Shown: piece by piece, positions 4,256 through 7,333 of the stretch
Position numbering within the stretch: the stretch's first letter is position 1
Layout of the letters: each line of letters starts with the position of its first letter
Source of the DNA: JBDKTK01 sp039680225
GTDB taxonomy: Bacteria > Desulfobacterota > Syntrophia > Syntrophales > UBA4778
Length of the DNA: 7,333 nucleotides
Direction: 5' to 3'
NCBI GenBank assembly: GCA_039680225.1
Contig: JBDKTK010000106.1
Coordinates: forward strand, 1 to 7,333
Made by a program: the position numbers and the translations under genes
Notes under the pieces: generated by a model
Told to the model about the DNA's origin: nothing
The model's database searches: none
What the model saw: only the letters and a program-made list of their open reading frames with translations

Positions 4256-5791
4256 ATGAACTTTAACGAAAATGAATTCTTTCGTCAGATGACAATCAGA
4301 ATATGCGGGAGCCTTGACCTGGAAACCGCCCTGCAGAGGTCATTTGATTTTTTGAAAAATTTCATACCCCTGGATGTGATGTCGCTTCACCTCTATGACA
4401 CAAGCCTGGGGTCCTTGCGCACCATCATTCAAATATCGAAGTCGGAAAGCAAAACCCTTGATGTATTGACGCCCCTCGATGAAAGGGGCAGGGCGGTCCT
4501 TATCGATCACGGTATCCCCAATGTGCGAATAATCGCCAACCCGGAATCAGACCCTGTGGTCGGGAAACTGATTCCATCTTTGAAATTCATAAAACCGATA
4601 TCGGGCCTCGTGATGCGGCTTGTTATCGAAAACCGGAGGATCGGATCGCTGCTTTTAACAGCCGAGGGGGCCGGGAGGTATTCAGGGGAGCACTCATATC
4701 TGTTCTCGTTATTGAATGAGCCCTTTGCCATAGCCCTGGCCAACAGCCTTACATATAAGGAGGTAATCAGGCTCAAGGACATTTTATCCGACGACAACAG
4801 GTATCTTCACAGGGAATTGCTGAGCCTTTCTTCCGGCGAGATCATCGGCGCCGATTTCGGCCTGAAGCCTGCCATGGAATTGATCCGGAAAGTCGCTCCG
4901 CTTGAAAGCCCGGTGCTGCTCCTGGGGGAGACCGGTGTGGGCAAAGGCGTTTTCGCGGGCGCCATCCATTCTCTTTCGCCGCGGAACAAGGGCCCTTTCA
5001 TCACGGTAAACAGCGGCGCCATACCGGAAAATCTCATCGACAGTGAGCTTTTCGGGCATGAAAAAGGGGCGTTTACGGGGGCCGTCGAACAGAAGCGGGG
5101 ACGTTTTGAGCACGCCAATGCCGGAACAATATTCCTCGACGAGATAGGGGAACTCCCTTCGCCCGCCCAGGTGAGGATGCTGCGGGTCATCCAGGAAAAA
5201 GTAATCGAACGGGTCGGCGGTTCAAAGCCGATTCCGGTTGACATAAGAATTATAGCGGCAACGCACAGGAACCTTGACGAGATGGTCAGATCGGGCAAAT
5301 TCCGGGAAGACCTGCTCTTTCGATTAAATGTTTTTCCCGTCAGGATTCCGCCCCTGAGGGAACGAAAAGAGGATATCCCTGCACTGGTTTTTTACTTTAT
5401 CAGCAAAAAGGCCAGGGAGTTGAAATTGGCTGCACTGCCTGAAATTGCTCCCGGCGGGATAAACCGGTTGGCGGGATATGACTGGCCGGGGAATGTCCGG
5501 GAATTGGAGAATATAATAGAACGGGAAATGATTTTAAACAGGAATGGTCCTTTGGATTTTAATGTCCTTTCCAGTCAGGAGGGCAAGGGCAACCGGTCTG
5601 ATGGCGCTTTTCGGATAAAGTCCATGACGCTTAATGAAGCCAGCGCTCAACATATAACTCAAGCCCTGAGAGAGGCCGGCGGGAAGGTCCAGGGGCCTGA
5701 CGGAGCGGCCGGTTTGCTGGGGATGAATCCGAGTACGTTAAGAAGCCGGATGAAAAAACTCGGAATTAAATTCGGCAGAAAATACAAATAG
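4256..5791 (+). CDS. sigma-54-dependent transcriptional activator (GAF - AAA+ - Fis-type HTH)
   Basis: This 511-aa regulator drives open-complex formation by sigma-54 RNA polymerase through ATP hydrolysis. Numbered from ATG 4256: a GAF-like sensory domain (about 8-165), a linker, then the AAA+ domain with Walker A GETGVGKG (224-231), the sigma-54-contacting loop GAFTGA (271-276), Walker B IFLDE (292-296), the sensor and arginine-finger region (FREDLLFRLNVF, 349-360) and WPGNVREL (410-417). A C-terminal Fis-type helix-turn-helix (about 465-500) follows. There is no receiver domain, so it probably responds to a ligand or redox cue bound by the GAF domain rather than to a histidine kinase. An in-frame TTG at 4241 would add five residues; neither start has a strong ribosome site, and ATG 4256 gives the usual MNxNEFFRQ-type beginning. 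It is divergent from the leftward operon and is followed 27 nt later by the dehydrogenase. Confidence 0.92.
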   Translation: MNFNENEFFRQMTIRICGSLDLETALQRSFDFLKNFIPLDVMSLHLYDTSLGSLRTIIQISKSESKTLDVLTPLDERGRAVLIDHGIPNVRIIANPESDPVVGKLIPSLKFIKPISGLVMRLVIENRRIGSLLLTAEGAGRYSGEHSYLFSLLNEPFAIALANSLTYKEVIRLKDILSDDNRYLHRELLSLSSGEIIGADFGLKPAMELIRKVAPLESPVLLLGETGVGKGVFAGAIHSLSPRNKGPFITVNSGAIPENLIDSELFGHEKGAFTGAVEQKRGRFEHANAGTIFLDEIGELPSPAQVRMLRVIQEKVIERVGGSKPIPVDIRIIAATHRNLDEMVRSGKFREDLLFRLNVFPVRIPPLRERKEDIPALVFYFISKKARELKLAALPEIAPGGINRLAGYDWPGNVRELENIIEREMILNRNGPLDFNVLSSQEGKGNRSDGAFRIKSMTLNEASAQHITQALREAGGKVQGPDGAAGLLGMNPSTLRSRMKKLGIKFGRKYK

Positions 5792-5818
5792 GCAATCGAT
5801 TTTCAGGGGGATGATACG

Positions 5819-6592
5819 ATGAAGAATACAGCAGCGCCTGATTTCAAGCTGACCGGGAAGGTGGCCCTCGTGACGGGGGCGGGAAGGGGCATCGGGCGTG
5901 ATATCGCTCTTGCCCTGGCCGAATACGGGGCGGATGTGGCCGTGTGCAGCCGCACTCCTGCCGAACTCGACAAGGTCCGGGACGCGATCGAAAAACTGGG
6001 CCGACGGGCGCTGGCCGTCAAGGCCGATGTTACGAGAATTACGGAAATTCAAGGCCTGGTTGACAAGGTGGCCGGAGCCTTCGGCCGGATCGATATCCTG
6101 GTAAACAATGCCGGGATCAACATCCCCCAGTTCGCAGTCGATGTGACGGAAGAGGCCTGGGACAGGATAATGGATATCAACCTCAAGGGCCTTTTCTTTT
6201 GCGCCCAGGCCGTTGGTAAAGTGATGATCGCGCAGAAGGGCGGCAAGATCATCAACATCTCCTCGCAGACCGGCACCGTCGCCATTCCCAAGCGGGCCGC
6301 CTACTGCGCCAGCAAGGGAGGCGTCAACCAGCTCACGAAGCTGCTCGCCCTGGAATGGGCGGAGCACGGCATCAACGTCAATGCCGTAGCGCCCACTTTC
6401 ATCGAAACGCCTTTCACCGAGCCGATGTTCAGGGACAAGGAGTTCCGGCGGTTCGTTGACGAAAACATCCCCCTGGGAAGAGTGGGCAAGCCGTCGGACG
6501 TGACCGGTGCGGTCGTTTACCTGGCCTCTTCAGCCTCCGACCTGGTGACCGGCCTCATCCTCCTGGTCGACGGAGGATGGACCATACATTAA
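5819..6592 (+). CDS. short-chain dehydrogenase/reductase (SDR), probably NADP(H)-linked
   Basis: This is a 257-aa classical cytoplasmic SDR oxidoreductase. Visible motifs are the cofactor loop TGAGRGIG (19-26), Ser44-Arg45 at the end of the second strand (favouring NADPH), ADV (69-71), NNAG (96-99), catalytic Asn121, Ser149, Tyr162 and Lys166 (YCASK) and a C-terminal LVDGGWTIH. The length is normal and all key residues are intact. It resembles the FabG / gluconate 5-dehydrogenase branch, but these motifs do not identify a substrate. AGGGGG (5805-5810) lies 8 nt before the ATG. The 27-nt gap after the regulator suggests co-transcription. Context suggests a role in metabolism of the compound sensed by the regulator, for instance interconverting a hydroxy and a keto acid, but this is inference. 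Confidence 0.92.
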   Translation: MKNTAAPDFKLTGKVALVTGAGRGIGRDIALALAEYGADVAVCSRTPAELDKVRDAIEKLGRRALAVKADVTRITEIQGLVDKVAGAFGRIDILVNNAGINIPQFAVDVTEEAWDRIMDINLKGLFFCAQAVGKVMIAQKGGKIINISSQTGTVAIPKRAAYCASKGGVNQLTKLLALEWAEHGINVNAVAPTFIETPFTEPMFRDKEFRRFVDENIPLGRVGKPSDVTGAVVYLASSASDLVTGLILLVDGGWTIH

Positions 6593-6612
6593 GCTGCCCT
6601 GAACAGACCTGA

Positions 6613-6631
6613 CCTGACATGGGGCGTCAGG
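6613..6631 (+). terminator. weak hairpin after the dehydrogenase gene
   Basis: CCTGAC (6613-6618) pairs with GTCAGG (6626-6631) around a 7-nt loop, 20 nt after the stop. There is no clear T-tract. The rest of 6632-6850 is AT-rich with no supported gene. An imperfect inverted repeat (TTCCGGGAT at 6678-6686, ATCCCGGGAA at 6716-6725) is the only other structure noted. Confidence 0.35.
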
Positions 6632-6849
6632 ACTTGTATCGATTACTTCCTGGACCCAAAATCCAGAAATTTGATTATTCCGGGATAGTACCTCAGATTT
6701 CCAGTTAAAAACAAAATCCCGGGAACATATCTTCCAGAAAGAATCAATCCGACAATTTTGAAGCATTGCGATATTTCAAGCGGCATAAATTGCTATTCAA
6801 AGATGAAATGTGATTAATTTAAAACGTTTATATTGTTACAAGTAAGACG

Positions 6850-7032
6850 GTAAGCCGTGAGTGGCAGATGGATTATTACAACCACGATCGTTATCACGAG
6901 TCACTGAAAAACGTCACCCCTGCGGATGTATATTACGGCCGTTACCTTGAAGTGCTTGAGCGGCGTGAACAGAATAAACGAAAGACCATGCTGTTACGAA
7001 GGAAGCAGCATCGCTTTTTGAAACTTGTCTGA
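6850..7032 (+). pseudogene. 3' remnant of an IS3/rve-type transposase gene
   Basis: The frame reads VSREWQ (from 6850) then MDYYNHDRYHESLKN and VTPADVYYGRYLEVLERREQ, ending KQHRFLKLV at TGA 7030-7032. The segment WxxYYNxxRxHxSLxxxTPAxxY is the typical end of integrase-core (rve) transposases of the IS3 and related families, just after the last catalytic Glu. The frame is closed upstream by TAA at 6820-6822, so the DDE catalytic core is missing and the copy is inactive. Homology seems to begin near 6850, which would mark the deletion junction. The following segment (7033 to about 7115) may be the right flank of the same element; no terminal repeat is identified. Confidence 0.75.
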
Positions 7033-7185
7033 AAGGCCGAAATGTTTTATATGAGGACTGAAACCCTCTCTTAGTTTTAGACCTGCTTTGTCCAAAACCT
7101 TTTGAAGATATAGAGAGTTCATGAGAAAGGATTTTTTGGGAAGAAGTTCTAAGAAGACTTAAGATGGGAAGTTTCTCCTGGTGCT

Positions 7186-7333
7186 ATGTACCTAACGTTT
7201 AACAAAATATTAGTGTTTTTCGTAACTTTTCTCGTGGTATGCCTGAGCAGTAGTCAGACGTTCCCGCAGAATCCACCCCAAAATGCCGAAAGTGGCCCCA
7301 AGCCTCCCAGCGTGGTTGAGTATTTGACAGAAA
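7186..7333 (+). CDS. putative secreted or membrane-anchored protein, N-terminal part only (runs off the window)
   Basis: An open frame of 49 codons from ATG 7186 continues to the window edge. It starts MYLTFNKILVFFVTFLVVC, a plausible signal peptide or anchor. A Pro/Asn/Gln-rich segment follows (TFPQNPPQNAE, then GPKPPSVVEYLTE), typical of the region after cleavage. The LVVC segment is a poor lipobox because Val precedes Cys. No good ribosome site is seen directly upstream; GGGAAG is about 14 nt away. The family cannot be recognised from this fragment. The 7033-7185 stretch before it holds no supported gene. Confidence 0.45.
   Translation, partial: MYLTFNKILVFFVTFLVVCLSSSQTFPQNPPQNAESGPKPPSVVEYLTE

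Noticed and set aside
5798..5810. GATTTTCAGGGGG shared exactly with 196-208 (both just before a start codon)
   Set aside because: A single 13-base match in a window of this size can arise by chance, and much of it is the ribosome binding site.

Overview
The window looks like a chromosomal segment of an anaerobic, respiring bacterium, most likely a Desulfobacterota (deltaproteobacterial) lineage. The reasons are periplasmic multiheme c-type cytochromes, a Tat-exported fumarate-reductase-type flavoprotein, a sigma-54 activator, moderate-to-high GC content, and an extragenic palindromic repeat of a style I associate with that group. The taxonomic call is inference.

Layout. Positions 1-33 may hold the last codons of an upstream gene. 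Positions 47-196 hold GC-rich hairpins and a cloverleaf-like extragenic repeat. A secreted tetraheme cytochrome follows on + (219-596), then a perfect GC hairpin and an ICMT-like membrane methyltransferase on + (843-1499). The core of the window is a leftward gene set read from about 4080 down to 1519: a 92-aa protein of unknown function (4056-3778), a Tat-signal flavoprotein reductase (3673-2120), a secreted triheme cytochrome (2059-1760), and a 59-aa TatA (1698-1519) that is short enough to be missed by automated ORF calling. Divergent from it on + are a GAF/AAA+/Fis sigma-54 activator (4256-5791) and, 27 nt downstream, a short-chain dehydrogenase (5819-6592). The right end (6593-7333) is AT-richer. 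It carries a 3' remnant of an IS3/rve-type transposase and the start of a putative secreted protein that runs off the edge.

How it fits together (inference). The 4057-4255 intergenic region contains a sigma-54 promoter (GG-N10-GC, minus strand, 4089-4106) facing the leftward genes. Three near-identical sites with a CGAAATATCG-like core lie roughly 85, 107 and 135 bp upstream of the predicted start. Two of the three overlap a sigma-70-like promoter for the activator itself. The simplest model is that the activator senses a ligand through its GAF domain, switches on the leftward operon and represses itself. The operon would then make a periplasmic flavin reductase, its electron-donor cytochrome and an extra TatA that could help export the folded flavoprotein. 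The flavoprotein keeps the catalytic Arg and other fumarate-reductase-family residues, but a Tyr replaces the substrate-binding His and the Glu/Arg proton relay is not recognisable. Its substrate is therefore probably an unsaturated carboxylate other than fumarate. The dehydrogenase next to the regulator may act on the same metabolite or a related one.
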